Below are positions 1 to 6,780 of a stretch of DNA of 8,452 nucleotides, one piece after another. Location of the stretch: NCBI GenBank assembly GCA_027858595.1, contig JAQICK010000297.1, forward strand, positions 1 to 8,452, in the 5' to 3' direction. Each line of letters opens with the position of its first letter. Positions within the stretch are counted from its first letter, which is position 1. This DNA is from Melioribacteraceae bacterium. Lineage in GTDB: Bacteria; Bacteroidota; Ignavibacteria; Ignavibacteriales; Melioribacteraceae. Below the pieces are notes generated by a model. It was given only the letters and a program-made list of their open reading frames with translations, was not told where the DNA came from and did no database searches. A program made the position numbers and the translations under genes.

Positions 1-1
1 T

Positions 2-1123
2 GATGTGAATTCTGTGGAATTTGGAGTTTTACCTGAGGAAAATTTAGTGGCAAGTACCGATTTAAGATTGGCACTGGATGATCAAAAAATTATTTTAAAA
101 GGCTTAGCTGCAATTTCAATTATAAATTCTGATATCACATCTGGAACATATAACGATGAACAAATTGATTCTATCTTTGCTTCAGGTGATGCTCTTGGAA
201 GTGATGTAGAGAGTTTTAAAAATATTAAAAATCAAATATCACCTTTCTTTACGGTAAATCAATTTATTGAACCATTAAATTTTCAAGAACTTTCTTCTCT
301 CGCTGCCGAAGGCTCGCTGGAATTCAATTATTTTAATAATAATTTAAAAGGTTCATACATCTATAGAGGAAATCAATTTAAATCTTTTGGACAGGAATAT
401 ACAAGAACTGACGTTGCTGGACTCAACATAACAGATAGGTTTAGGACTTTAAGTAATCAATTGTTTTTTACTGTTGGTTACGAAAATTTGAATGATAACC
501 TTCAAGGAACAAAAGTATCAACTACAACTTTTCAAACATTACGTGCCTCTGTTTCATTATTTATGAGAGCAGATATGCCAAATATTACTCTTGGTTTTAC
601 AAGGAATCAAAATAAAAATGGAATTGAACCAACTGACACCCTTAGCCGAATTTTTAGTGTTGATGATATTTCTAATAGATTTTCTCTAAATCTTGGGTAT
701 GATTTCAATTATCATATTCGTCATAATACTTCATTAAGTTTTAATTCTTCTAACAGAGTTGACGAAAGTTTCTTTAATAACGATTCAAAATATTTTTCAA
801 CATCATTTTCGCTAAATAGTTATTGGACAAGAGCATTGGTTAGTAATTTTAGAATAATCTATTATAATAGTGAAATAACTACTGTACAATATAAATATGT
901 AACAATTATGGCAGGTGGAAGGTACAGGATGTTAAATGATGATTTGGAACTATCGTTTAACTACAGCCCAAGTTTTGGTGATTTTAACCGTCATGCAATT
1001 GATTTAGTTGCATCATACCAAGCTATTCAGAACTTATGGCTTAGAGCACAAATGCGGTACTACAATAATTCTGGTAGTGGAACAAATACTATTTCTGGAG
1101 TAACTGTAAGCTATAATTTCTAG
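2..1123 (+). CDS. Outer-membrane beta-barrel protein, 5' end outside the window
   Basis: The frame is open from the first full codon at position 2, so the gene starts upstream; the GTG at 5 is probably internal. The visible 373 residues alternate hydrophobic and polar residues in many short strands separated by Asn/Asp/Ser-rich turns, for example SVSLFMRADMPNITLGF and FSLNLGYDFNYHIRH. The protein ends in VSYNF, with the C-terminal aromatic residue typical of proteins inserted by BamA. This supports a beta-barrel embedded in the outer membrane, with at least ten strands in view. The signal peptide would lie outside the window. A conserved-looking block, SFGQEYTRTDVAGLNITDRF, sits around visible residues 122-141, but I cannot tie it to a named family. 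The adenylate cyclase gene begins 49 bases downstream on the same strand with no terminator between, so the two may share a transcript. Substrate and function are unknown; barrel topology is fairly sure, the exact family is not. Confidence 0.75.
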   Translation, partial: DVNSVEFGVLPEENLVASTDLRLALDDQKIILKGLAAISIINSDITSGTYNDEQIDSIFASGDALGSDVESFKNIKNQISPFFTVNQFIEPLNFQELSSLAAEGSLEFNYFNNNLKGSYIYRGNQFKSFGQEYTRTDVAGLNITDRFRTLSNQLFFTVGYENLNDNLQGTKVSTTTFQTLRASVSLFMRADMPNITLGFTRNQNKNGIEPTDTLSRIFSVDDISNRFSLNLGYDFNYHIRHNTSLSFNSSNRVDESFFNNDSKYFSTSFSLNSYWTRALVSNFRIIYYNSEITTVQYKYVTIMAGGRYRMLNDDLELSFNYSPSFGDFNRHAIDLVASYQAIQNLWLRAQMRYYNNSGSGTNTISGVTVSYNF

Positions 1124-1172
1124 TTTCTGTTATCAGTAGTAATTTAATTGACTATTTCTAAAATTAGAGATT

Positions 1173-3428
1173 TTGGAGCTTATAATTATTCAAAAGTTGC
1201 TAAATATCAGAAGATACCGGCGAAAGATTAAAATACTCTTACCTTTATTTCTTATTCCAGTTGCTTCCGCAATTTTTGTTTTATCCATTACTCAGAATTA
1301 TTTCATCTCTATTGTACCATTACAAGAACTTGAATTAAAATATCTTGATATCAGATTTGCAAAGAAAAAGGTTGTTGATATTAAAGAGAAAGCGGATGTA
1401 ATTATTTTAGGTATATCTCAAGATGATTATGACCAAATTCCTGCTCCCTTTAATTCATGGCCTTGGCCACGTTCATATTTTGCAAAAGTAGTTACTAATC
1501 TTAATAATGCAGGAGCAATAGCTGTTGGAATAGATGTATTAATGTCAAATGACGATAAGTATTCTCCTCAAAATGATCAACTCTTTTCTGAAGCAATTTC
1601 TAACTCAAAAAATGTAATTGTAGCTGGTCAACTTAATATAGAAGCTGAATTACTAGTGGAAGAGGGAAACTATAATATAAAGGAAGAAGCTTATAACTAT
1701 AGGAATAAATTCTATGCAGTTGATAGTTCTGTTGGAATTGTTCAAATAGGTAGCGATGAAGATGGAATTTATAGAAGATATGAACCATTAGTTATTTCTT
1801 CTGCAAATGAAACTATTCTTCCAACATTCGGATTTGCACTACTAAATAATTACTTTGGATTGAAAACAAGTAACATAGTTAAAATTTCGGAGTCTTATTT
1901 TGAACTAGGAAATAGAAAAATTCCACGATACGACAAATCATCAATGCTAATTAATTATTATGGCCCAAATGGTACATTTGAATACTTAAAGTTTAGTGAT
2001 GTTCTTGATGATAAAGAGTTCAAAACAAAAGATGAAAATTATTATGAAACAGACCTAAATATTTGGGACGATGAATCTTCTGGTCTGTTGCAGTCTGGTA
2101 AGTTTAAAGATAAAATAGTTCTTATTGGTTCAATACTTCCTGAAGATCGAGACTTCTTTCCAATTTCATTTAGTCAAGGTAAACGCAAAGGTGATAACCA
2201 AATGTGGGGTGTTGAAATACACGCCAATGCTATACAAAATGTAATTTGGAATGATTTTTTAATTAAAGAATCTCAGAGTGTTGAAATATTTGTCATATTT
2301 GTTCTATCATTTCTTGCATATTTCATTTTCTCATTTTTCAAGAGGAGTAAAAAAATAAATCTAATTTTAGCAGAAGCTATCAACTTGTCCATACTCGCAG
2401 CTCTCTTTGTTTTTTTCTATTTTCTTGGTATTTATCTTTTTACTGAACATAACTATATAGTTTCTTTTATTAGTCCAATAGCAACTCTAATTGTTGGATA
2501 TTTTTCTACAACAGCTTATCATGTAATTCGTGTTCGAAAACATAATACTATGATAAAAGGTATGTTTGGGCAATACGTTAGTAAATCGCTTGTAAATGAA
2601 TTATTAAACAATCCAGAAAAACTTTCGCTTGGTGGAGTAAAAAAGAATATCACAATTATGTTTAGTGATATTGAGGGATTTACAACTATTTCAGAAAAAA
2701 TGAAACCTGAAGAATTAGTAGAATTCATCAATAATTATCTTTCCATTATGACAACCATTGTGTTAGATAATAAAGGAACATTGGACAAATATTTAGGCGA
2801 TTCACTAATGGCATTTTGGGGCGCTCCGCTCGACGTTGAAAACAAAGAATTAAATGCGTGCATAACAGCAATTTTAATGCAGAAAAAGATGGATAAACTG
2901 AAAAGTAGCTTTTCATCTGAGGCAGCACAAAAAGTTAGAACTCGAATTGGCATTAATAGTTCTGATGTTGTTGTTGGAAATATTGGTGGCGTAGAGCGTT
3001 TTGACTATACTGTTATGGGGGATGGAGTAAATTTAGCTTCCCGTATTGAGAGTGCAAATAAAATGTACGGTACAACAATAATGATTAGTGAAGCGACCTA
3101 CGCAAAAGTTAAAGAAGAAGTACTTGTTAGAATTATTGATAAAATTGTTGTGAAAGGTAAAACAAAACCAATTACAGTTTATGAATTATTAGGATTAGGT
3201 AAAGACGATAGGGCTAAAGAAAAATTTAATGAATATCAGAATTATATCGATGGGTATAAACAATTTATAAATAGAAATTTTGAATCTGCAAAATCTCTTT
3301 TTCAAAAATCGTTCATAGAAAATCCTAAAGACATACTTTCAAAATTGTATTTAGATCGATCCGAAAACTACATCCAAAACCCACCAAGTGATGATTGGGA
3401 TGGTGTTTCGCATTTGGAAAGCAAATAG
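1173..3428 (+). CDS. CHASE2-domain membrane adenylate cyclase (class III, IIIb-like)
   Basis: Converts ATP to cAMP in the cytoplasm under control of an extracytoplasmic sensor. The order is a transmembrane helix at about 21-43, a periplasmic CHASE2 sensor at about 50-365 (with the typical WPWPRSYFAKVV and AVGIDVLMSN stretches), three helices at about 369-389, 396-421 and 428-452, then the cyclase domain at about 485-672. Metal-binding aspartates are D499 (FSDIEGFT) and D543 (LGDSLMAFWG), 44 residues apart. K539 is the adenine-recognition lysine; N620 and R624 are the transition-state residues. The second adenine-recognition position, seven before N620, is T613 instead of Asp, the class IIIb pattern. 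The tail at about 683-751 is TPR-like and ends in DWDGVSHLESK, familiar from CHASE2 cyclases. The first ATG lies inside CHASE2, so translation must begin at a non-ATG codon. TTG at 1173 is chosen because it keeps the whole N-terminus, but TTG at 1197 is possible and neither has a good ribosome binding site. A stop at 1149-1151 bounds the frame. Confidence 0.93.
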   Translation: MELIIIQKLLNIRRYRRKIKILLPLFLIPVASAIFVLSITQNYFISIVPLQELELKYLDIRFAKKKVVDIKEKADVIILGISQDDYDQIPAPFNSWPWPRSYFAKVVTNLNNAGAIAVGIDVLMSNDDKYSPQNDQLFSEAISNSKNVIVAGQLNIEAELLVEEGNYNIKEEAYNYRNKFYAVDSSVGIVQIGSDEDGIYRRYEPLVISSANETILPTFGFALLNNYFGLKTSNIVKISESYFELGNRKIPRYDKSSMLINYYGPNGTFEYLKFSDVLDDKEFKTKDENYYETDLNIWDDESSGLLQSGKFKDKIVLIGSILPEDRDFFPISFSQGKRKGDNQMWGVEIHANAIQNVIWNDFLIKESQSVEIFVIFVLSFLAYFIFSFFKRSKKINLILAEAINLSILAALFVFFYFLGIYLFTEHNYIVSFISPIATLIVGYFSTTAYHVIRVRKHNTMIKGMFGQYVSKSLVNELLNNPEKLSLGGVKKNITIMFSDIEGFTTISEKMKPEELVEFINNYLSIMTTIVLDNKGTLDKYLGDSLMAFWGAPLDVENKELNACITAILMQKKMDKLKSSFSSEAAQKVRTRIGINSSDVVVGNIGGVERFDYTVMGDGVNLASRIESANKMYGTTIMISEATYAKVKEEVLVRIIDKIVVKGKTKPITVYELLGLGKDDRAKEKFNEYQNYIDGYKQFINRNFESAKSLFQKSFIENPKDILSKLYLDRSENYIQNPPSDDWDGVSHLESK

Positions 3429-3457
3429 GACTGAAGTGATTTAAGATTAATATTTAC

Positions 3458-3488
3458 GGCTGAGTTCTAATTAACTCAGCCTTTTTTT
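3458..3488 (+). terminator. Rho-independent terminator of the cyclase gene
   Basis: A perfect 9-base-pair stem, GGCTGAGTT (3458-3466) with AACTCAGCC (3473-3481), closes a six-base loop and is followed at once by seven T residues (3482-3488). It lies 29 bases after the cyclase stop codon and is oriented for plus-strand transcripts. In the other direction the hairpin is not followed by a T run, so it is not obviously bidirectional. Confidence 0.92.
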
Positions 3489-3676
3489 ACTATTCCCAAA
3501 CACGCGGTCATTCCGTGATGTTCTTACACGGAATCTCATGAGGCGTCCGAGATGCTGAAATAAATTCAGCATGACAGTATTTTTTGGTTAACTAGAACCT
3601 TTTTAAGAACTAAGAATGCTGACATTATTATGCAATTTGCATCCCTTTGTGAGAACTCAGCCATACTTACTTATTT
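3489..3676. other. Convergent intergenic spacer between the cyclase gene and lptG
   Basis: This spacer holds the palindromic element at 3507-3575 and little else. I see no credible small gene. AGAACTCAGCC at 3652-3662 is the reverse complement of 3458-3468 in the cyclase terminator, so an 11-base inverted repeat brackets the spacer. ATGCAA/TTGCAT at 3630-3642 is a short palindrome with a one-base loop. No hairpin followed by a T run was found for the lptG transcript on the minus strand. Confidence 0.6.
3507..3575. repeat. Palindromic cruciform-like intergenic element (REP/MITE-like)
   Basis: The 69-base element begins with GTCAT (3507-3511) and ends with ATGAC (3571-3575). It contains two perfect 8-base-pair hairpins: ATTCCGTG (3510-3517) with CACGGAAT (3527-3534), and ATGCTGAA (3552-3559) with TTCAGCAT (3565-3572). 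Between them ATCTC (3533-3537) can pair with GAGAT (3549-3553), an alternative or stacked arm. It is visibly richer in G+C than its flanks. The layout matches the palindromic GTCATTCC...CAGCATGAC elements that I recall as dispersed between genes in many bacterial genomes; copy number here cannot be judged from one window. A T run at 3580-3585, seven bases after the second hairpin, might give weak backup termination on the plus strand. Confidence 0.7.
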
Positions 3677-4759
3677 TTACTTTGGTGCTCTCACAATATT
3701 TAATATTGCAGCAAAAAAGAAAATGATATTTGCCAGCCAACCCGTGAGGATAGGGGACATTACTCCATTTTTGCCAAAAGCCTGGCTAATGCTCATGAAC
3801 ACTAAATATGTAAAAGTGATAATAAGATTTATTCCAAACTGTAACGCAAGCCCACCTTTACGCTTGTTTGTTGAAAGAGGTAATCCGAAAAGGACCGTTA
3901 TAATAGACGCAAAAGCAAAAGCTATTCTGGAATGATATTCAATTTGTACACGCCTAGGGTCTGTTCCTGCAAATAGCTGTTCTTCTGCAAGTTCATCAAG
4001 CTCTGATAATGTCATTTCTTCATTTTTAATTTGCTTCTTTATTACATCTTTAGGAGAAAAATGTAAATCATCAAGTTTTAGCTCATCAAATTTCGTGGAT
4101 GTTTCTGACGAATTTGTAAAATGTCGTTGCACTCCATTTTGTAAAGTCCAAGTTTCAGAAGATGAATCAAATGTCATTTTCTTTGAATCAATTCTGGTTA
4201 GCATTTGTGTAATATTGTTTGGATTAAAATCTTGAATACTAACAATATTAGCTTGTTCCGAAGAGATGTTGTAGGTTGATATTGTAACAATACGGGTTTT
4301 ACTATCCTGGAAGAAAATGTTGTTTCCACTACGCAATGTTCCAAAATTCATTTCTTCACGTTCAATATTTACCTTAATCTTATTAGCAATTGGAGAGACG
4401 TAACCTCCGAAGTAGATAGAAATAAGTGATATTAAAATGGCTGTAACAATAAAAGGTGCCATGTACCTATATAAACTCATTCCACTTGCTTTTAAGGCAG
4501 TAACCTCGTTTAAGTCCGAAAGTTTTCCCGTTACAAAAAGAGCTGCGAGCAAGACAGAAATTGGAGTCATATAACGAATCATCTGAGGAAGAAAGACGGC
4601 ATAATATTTCAAAATCATTTCTAACGGAACTTCATTATCTATGAATTCATCAATATGTTCCATTAAATCAACAATTATAAATATTGCTAGAAATGTTAAA
4701 AGAGCAAATATTATTGTTAGTAAAAACTGTTTTACTAAGTATTTATCAATTATTTGCAT
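3677..4759 (-). CDS. lptG: Lipopolysaccharide export permease, LptG-type (YjgP/YjgQ family)
   Basis: One of the two transmembrane subunits of the LptB2FG ABC transporter, which extracts lipopolysaccharide from the outer leaflet of the inner membrane and passes it to the periplasmic Lpt bridge. From the ATG at 4759 the protein has 360 residues, the usual family length. Helices lie at about 11-31, 51-77 and 100-121. A periplasmic beta-jellyroll-like domain follows at about 128-270, then helices at about 277-296, 303-325 and 335-355. The cytoplasmic loop NEVTALKASGMSLYRY (about 84-99) is the family's coupling segment that contacts the ATPase LptB, and NKRKGG follows the fourth helix. The frame extends to a TTG at 4774 and an ATG at 4765. 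I chose 4759 because GGA sits five bases before it and the N-terminus MQIIDKYLVKQF resembles LptG. It overlaps the end of the upstream lptF by 14 bases, suggesting translational coupling. The F versus G name rests mainly on gene order. Confidence 0.88.
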   Translation of the reverse strand: MQIIDKYLVKQFLLTIIFALLTFLAIFIIVDLMEHIDEFIDNEVPLEMILKYYAVFLPQMIRYMTPISVLLAALFVTGKLSDLNEVTALKASGMSLYRYMAPFIVTAILISLISIYFGGYVSPIANKIKVNIEREEMNFGTLRSGNNIFFQDSKTRIVTISTYNISSEQANIVSIQDFNPNNITQMLTRIDSKKMTFDSSSETWTLQNGVQRHFTNSSETSTKFDELKLDDLHFSPKDVIKKQIKNEEMTLSELDELAEEQLFAGTDPRRVQIEYHSRIAFAFASIITVLFGLPLSTNKRKGGLALQFGINLIITFTYLVFMSISQAFGKNGVMSPILTGWLANIIFFFAAILNIVRAPK

Positions 4760-6116
4760 GCTCATCCGAAACAATTCTAAATTTTTTGGGAATTATTTTT
4801 GTTAGAAAATCAAAGTTAATTGATACTCTTTCTTTAGCACTTTTAAAAGTTAAATAGCTTCCAAGAAATAGGAGAATAACATTTGCACTCCATGTTCCCC
4901 AAAAAGGAGAAAGCAAGCCACGATCGGAAAGCTTTTCACCGCCCATTAGAAATGCCCAATATGTTAAAAAGAATATTAAACTTATTCCGGCAGCAACCCC
5001 AAAACCTCCTTTTCGTGTCATTGCACCAAGTGGTGCTCCAACAAGTATAAATAAAATACAGGCAACTGGAATTGAATACTTTTTATGTATTTCAACCCAA
5101 TAATTATTGATGCGTTTTGCATTATAAACTAAACGCCCTTTGCTAGAATGTATTGTCCCTTTTGCTGCTTTTATTTTATCACCAACGCGTAAGTATATAT
5201 ACTTCTTCGATTTTCTTACTCTAGTTTCTCTTGATGGGTTTGAACTAGCAATAAAGTGAGTTCCAAGTTTTTCTAATAATTCATTTTCATATTTAGTTTT
5301 AATTATGGTTAAACTATCTACTAACCCTAACATCGAGGTTGCACTAAGCTCTCTATCACCGCGTCTATTTGTACGATTAGAGTCTTGGCTAAATGAAAAC
5401 AGACTTGCATCCATAGCAATTTTATGTCGCTCAAAAATTATTTTTCTGTAAGTACTAAAATCGTAATTATTAGAAGTGTGAATTTCTCCATCGTATAGAT
5501 CAAGTATTAAGTTTGATTGGTTTTTCGTGAAATATAATTTCCCCTTTTTTGCTGTTACAACAGAAATACTTTTAGAATCGGATTTATCATAGATTGTTAA
5601 ATTACCAAGTTCGTTTGTTTTTCTATTTATAGATCTTGCAAGAATAGACTTATTTGGAATCTCTTGTGAAAAAACTCCAGGTACTAGAGATAGCGTTGGT
5701 TTTTTTTTCGTTATATCCTGAGCTAAAACTCTTGCAGCGTGGTTTGCATCTGGGTAAACATAATTATTAAATAGAATTAATAATCCTGCTATAACAATAC
5801 TGCCGAGTAATGGAGGAATTATCATTTTATAGAGGCTCATTCCAGACGCTTTCAAAACTGCAATCTCATTATTTTGTGCCATTGAACCAAATGCCATAAG
5901 CGTTGAAACTAAAACAGCCATTGGAACAACAAGTATTAGCATCCAGGCAAGGTTGTAAGTAACTAGCTTTACAATTATTATTGTGTCTAGCCCTTTACCT
6001 ATCAACTTATCAGCAAACTTCATAAAAAACTGAAGTAGAAACACAGACATTAATGTTAAAACTGAAAACAAAAATGGCCCGATATGTGCTTTTAGTATGT
6101 ATTTAAAGATTAACAT
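4746..6116 (-). CDS. lptF: Lipopolysaccharide export permease, LptF-type (YjgP/YjgQ family)
   Basis: The partner subunit of LptG in the inner-membrane lipopolysaccharide extractor. It begins at ATG 6116 and has 456 residues, clearly longer than the roughly 360 usual in proteobacteria. Helices lie at about 12-32, 49-77 and 97-117, with a periplasmic domain at about 128-345, then helices at about 347-366, 370-392 and 404-424. NNEIAVLKASGMSLYK (82-97) is the coupling segment for LptB, and the IPVACILFILVGAPLGAMTRKGGFG region is a strong family match. The extra length lies mostly in a basic, presumably periplasmic stretch before the fourth helix (about 287-338) and a C-terminal cytoplasmic tail (about 425-456). 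The tail's coding end overlaps the lptG start. An AGGA lies about 15 bases before the start, too far for a strong ribosome binding site. No LptB gene is in the window. Being first of the pair supports the name lptF, though family members are not securely told apart by sequence alone. Confidence 0.88.
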   Translation of the reverse strand: MLIFKYILKAHIGPFLFSVLTLMSVFLLQFFMKFADKLIGKGLDTIIIVKLVTYNLAWMLILVVPMAVLVSTLMAFGSMAQNNEIAVLKASGMSLYKMIIPPLLGSIVIAGLLILFNNYVYPDANHAARVLAQDITKKKPTLSLVPGVFSQEIPNKSILARSINRKTNELGNLTIYDKSDSKSISVVTAKKGKLYFTKNQSNLILDLYDGEIHTSNNYDFSTYRKIIFERHKIAMDASLFSFSQDSNRTNRRGDRELSATSMLGLVDSLTIIKTKYENELLEKLGTHFIASSNPSRETRVRKSKKYIYLRVGDKIKAAKGTIHSSKGRLVYNAKRINNYWVEIHKKYSIPVACILFILVGAPLGAMTRKGGFGVAAGISLIFFLTYWAFLMGGEKLSDRGLLSPFWGTWSANVILLFLGSYLTFKSAKERVSINFDFLTKIIPKKFRIVSDEHANN

Positions 6117-6387
6117 CTATTATGTGTGGATTCCTAAAATTTTAGTTAATAAATAACATACAAAAATAGCAAAATGTTTCAGTTAATTTAGTTTTTATTC
6201 ATTCACTTCAAAAGACAAAATATTAACGTCTTTTGTTTCGAAACATTAATTCAACTCTCAGATTTCTTATTCACACTAAATACCAAACTTAAATACAATC
6301 TAAATGTAAAAGTGCATGGGTGAAAAATTGGTTTTATAACAACTTCTAAACTCTGAATATTATTTTGAAAGAATCAATGTAATTTTA
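6117..6387. other. Intergenic spacer upstream of lptF
   Basis: A very AT-rich 271-base spacer between the Yip1-type gene and lptF, both on the minus strand. No hairpin with a T run was found after the Yip1-type stop, so read-through into lptFG is possible, but the length suggests lptFG has its own promoter here. Its main structure is the nested inverted repeats at 6173-6247. No small gene was recognised. Confidence 0.5.
6173..6247. repeat. Nested inverted repeats upstream of lptF, possible regulatory site
   Basis: An inner perfect 8-base inverted repeat, CAAAAGAC (6209-6216) with GTCTTTTG (6228-6235), has an 11-base loop. An outer 8-base inverted repeat, AATGTTTC (6173-6180) with GAAACATT (6240-6247), encloses it. 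The right side also contains the perfect 10-base palindrome GTTTCGAAAC (6235-6244). The centre is about 90 bases before the lptF start, a plausible place for an operator or promoter-proximal structure. In such AT-rich DNA, short inverted repeats also arise by chance, so a regulatory role is only a suggestion. Confidence 0.3.
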
Positions 6388-6780
6388 TTAATTCAAAAAA
6401 CTCAAAATAGGAATAGCATTTGAAAGAAAGAAGAACAAAAAACTAATCCCAAGCCATAAGCCAACAATCATTCCAATGTATTTTATTGTTTTTTCAGATT
6501 TAAACATTTTTGCATATGCAATACCAACAACAACATAAAACCAAATAGAAAACAAATCTAATTTACTTAGGAAAAATCCGATAAATTTAGTTTTGTCTAA
6601 ATCCAAAAATGTAGCAACACTTAAATCTGTAACCATTTTGCTCATTAACATTGCAACAATTACCTGGAGAATAACTTGCACGGATGTAATGTAAAATGGT
6701 AATCCATAAGCCACCATTGCATCGCTGTATAGACCATCACCCTTGAGTATAAATTTACTCATTGCCAAAAAAGAATCCAC
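6388..6780 (-). CDS. C-terminal half of the Yip1-type protein
   Basis: This frame runs 130 codons from a GTG at 6780; an ATG at 6762 would give 124 residues starting MSKFILKGDG. That ATG overlaps the stop of the N-terminal half by eight bases, an arrangement that could allow coupled re-initiation, though only weak Shine-Dalgarno-like sequence precedes it. Numbered from the GTG, it has about three membrane helices (near 30-48, 76-91 and 100-120) and the motif SKLDLFSIWFYVVVGIAYAKMF, strongly reminiscent of the Yip1-domain C-terminal part. It lacks the N-terminal region and first helix, so independent function is doubtful unless it pairs with the other half. Confidence 0.6.
   Translation of the reverse strand: MDSFLAMSKFILKGDGLYSDAMVAYGLPFYITSVQVILQVIVAMLMSKMVTDLSVATFLDLDKTKFIGFFLSKLDLFSIWFYVVVGIAYAKMFKSEKTIKYIGMIVGLWLGISFLFFFLSNAIPILSFLN

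Noticed and set aside
1148..1186. TTGACT (1148-1153) and TATAAT (1181-1186) as a promoter for the cyclase gene
   Set aside because: The spacing is 27 bases instead of about 17, and the -10 would lie inside or beside the chosen start.
2519..2953. Minus-strand open frames opposite the cyclase catalytic domain
   Set aside because: They are antisense to conserved active-site motifs of the cyclase and overlap one another; they are shadows.
3630..3935. Open frame of 101 codons on the plus strand
   Set aside because: It lies mostly antisense within the well-supported lptG gene and has no recognisable protein character.
6161..6168. CAAAAATA, on the minus strand TATTTTTG, a match to the Bacteroidota -7 element TAnnTTTG before lptF
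   Set aside because: No TTG lies at the expected 19-21 base spacing upstream, and such a match is easily found by chance in AT-rich DNA.
6209..6235. CAAAAGAC/GTCTTTTG hairpin as a terminator of the Yip1-type gene
   Set aside because: The stem is weak in G+C, lies more than 150 bases past the stop, and no T run follows on the minus strand.
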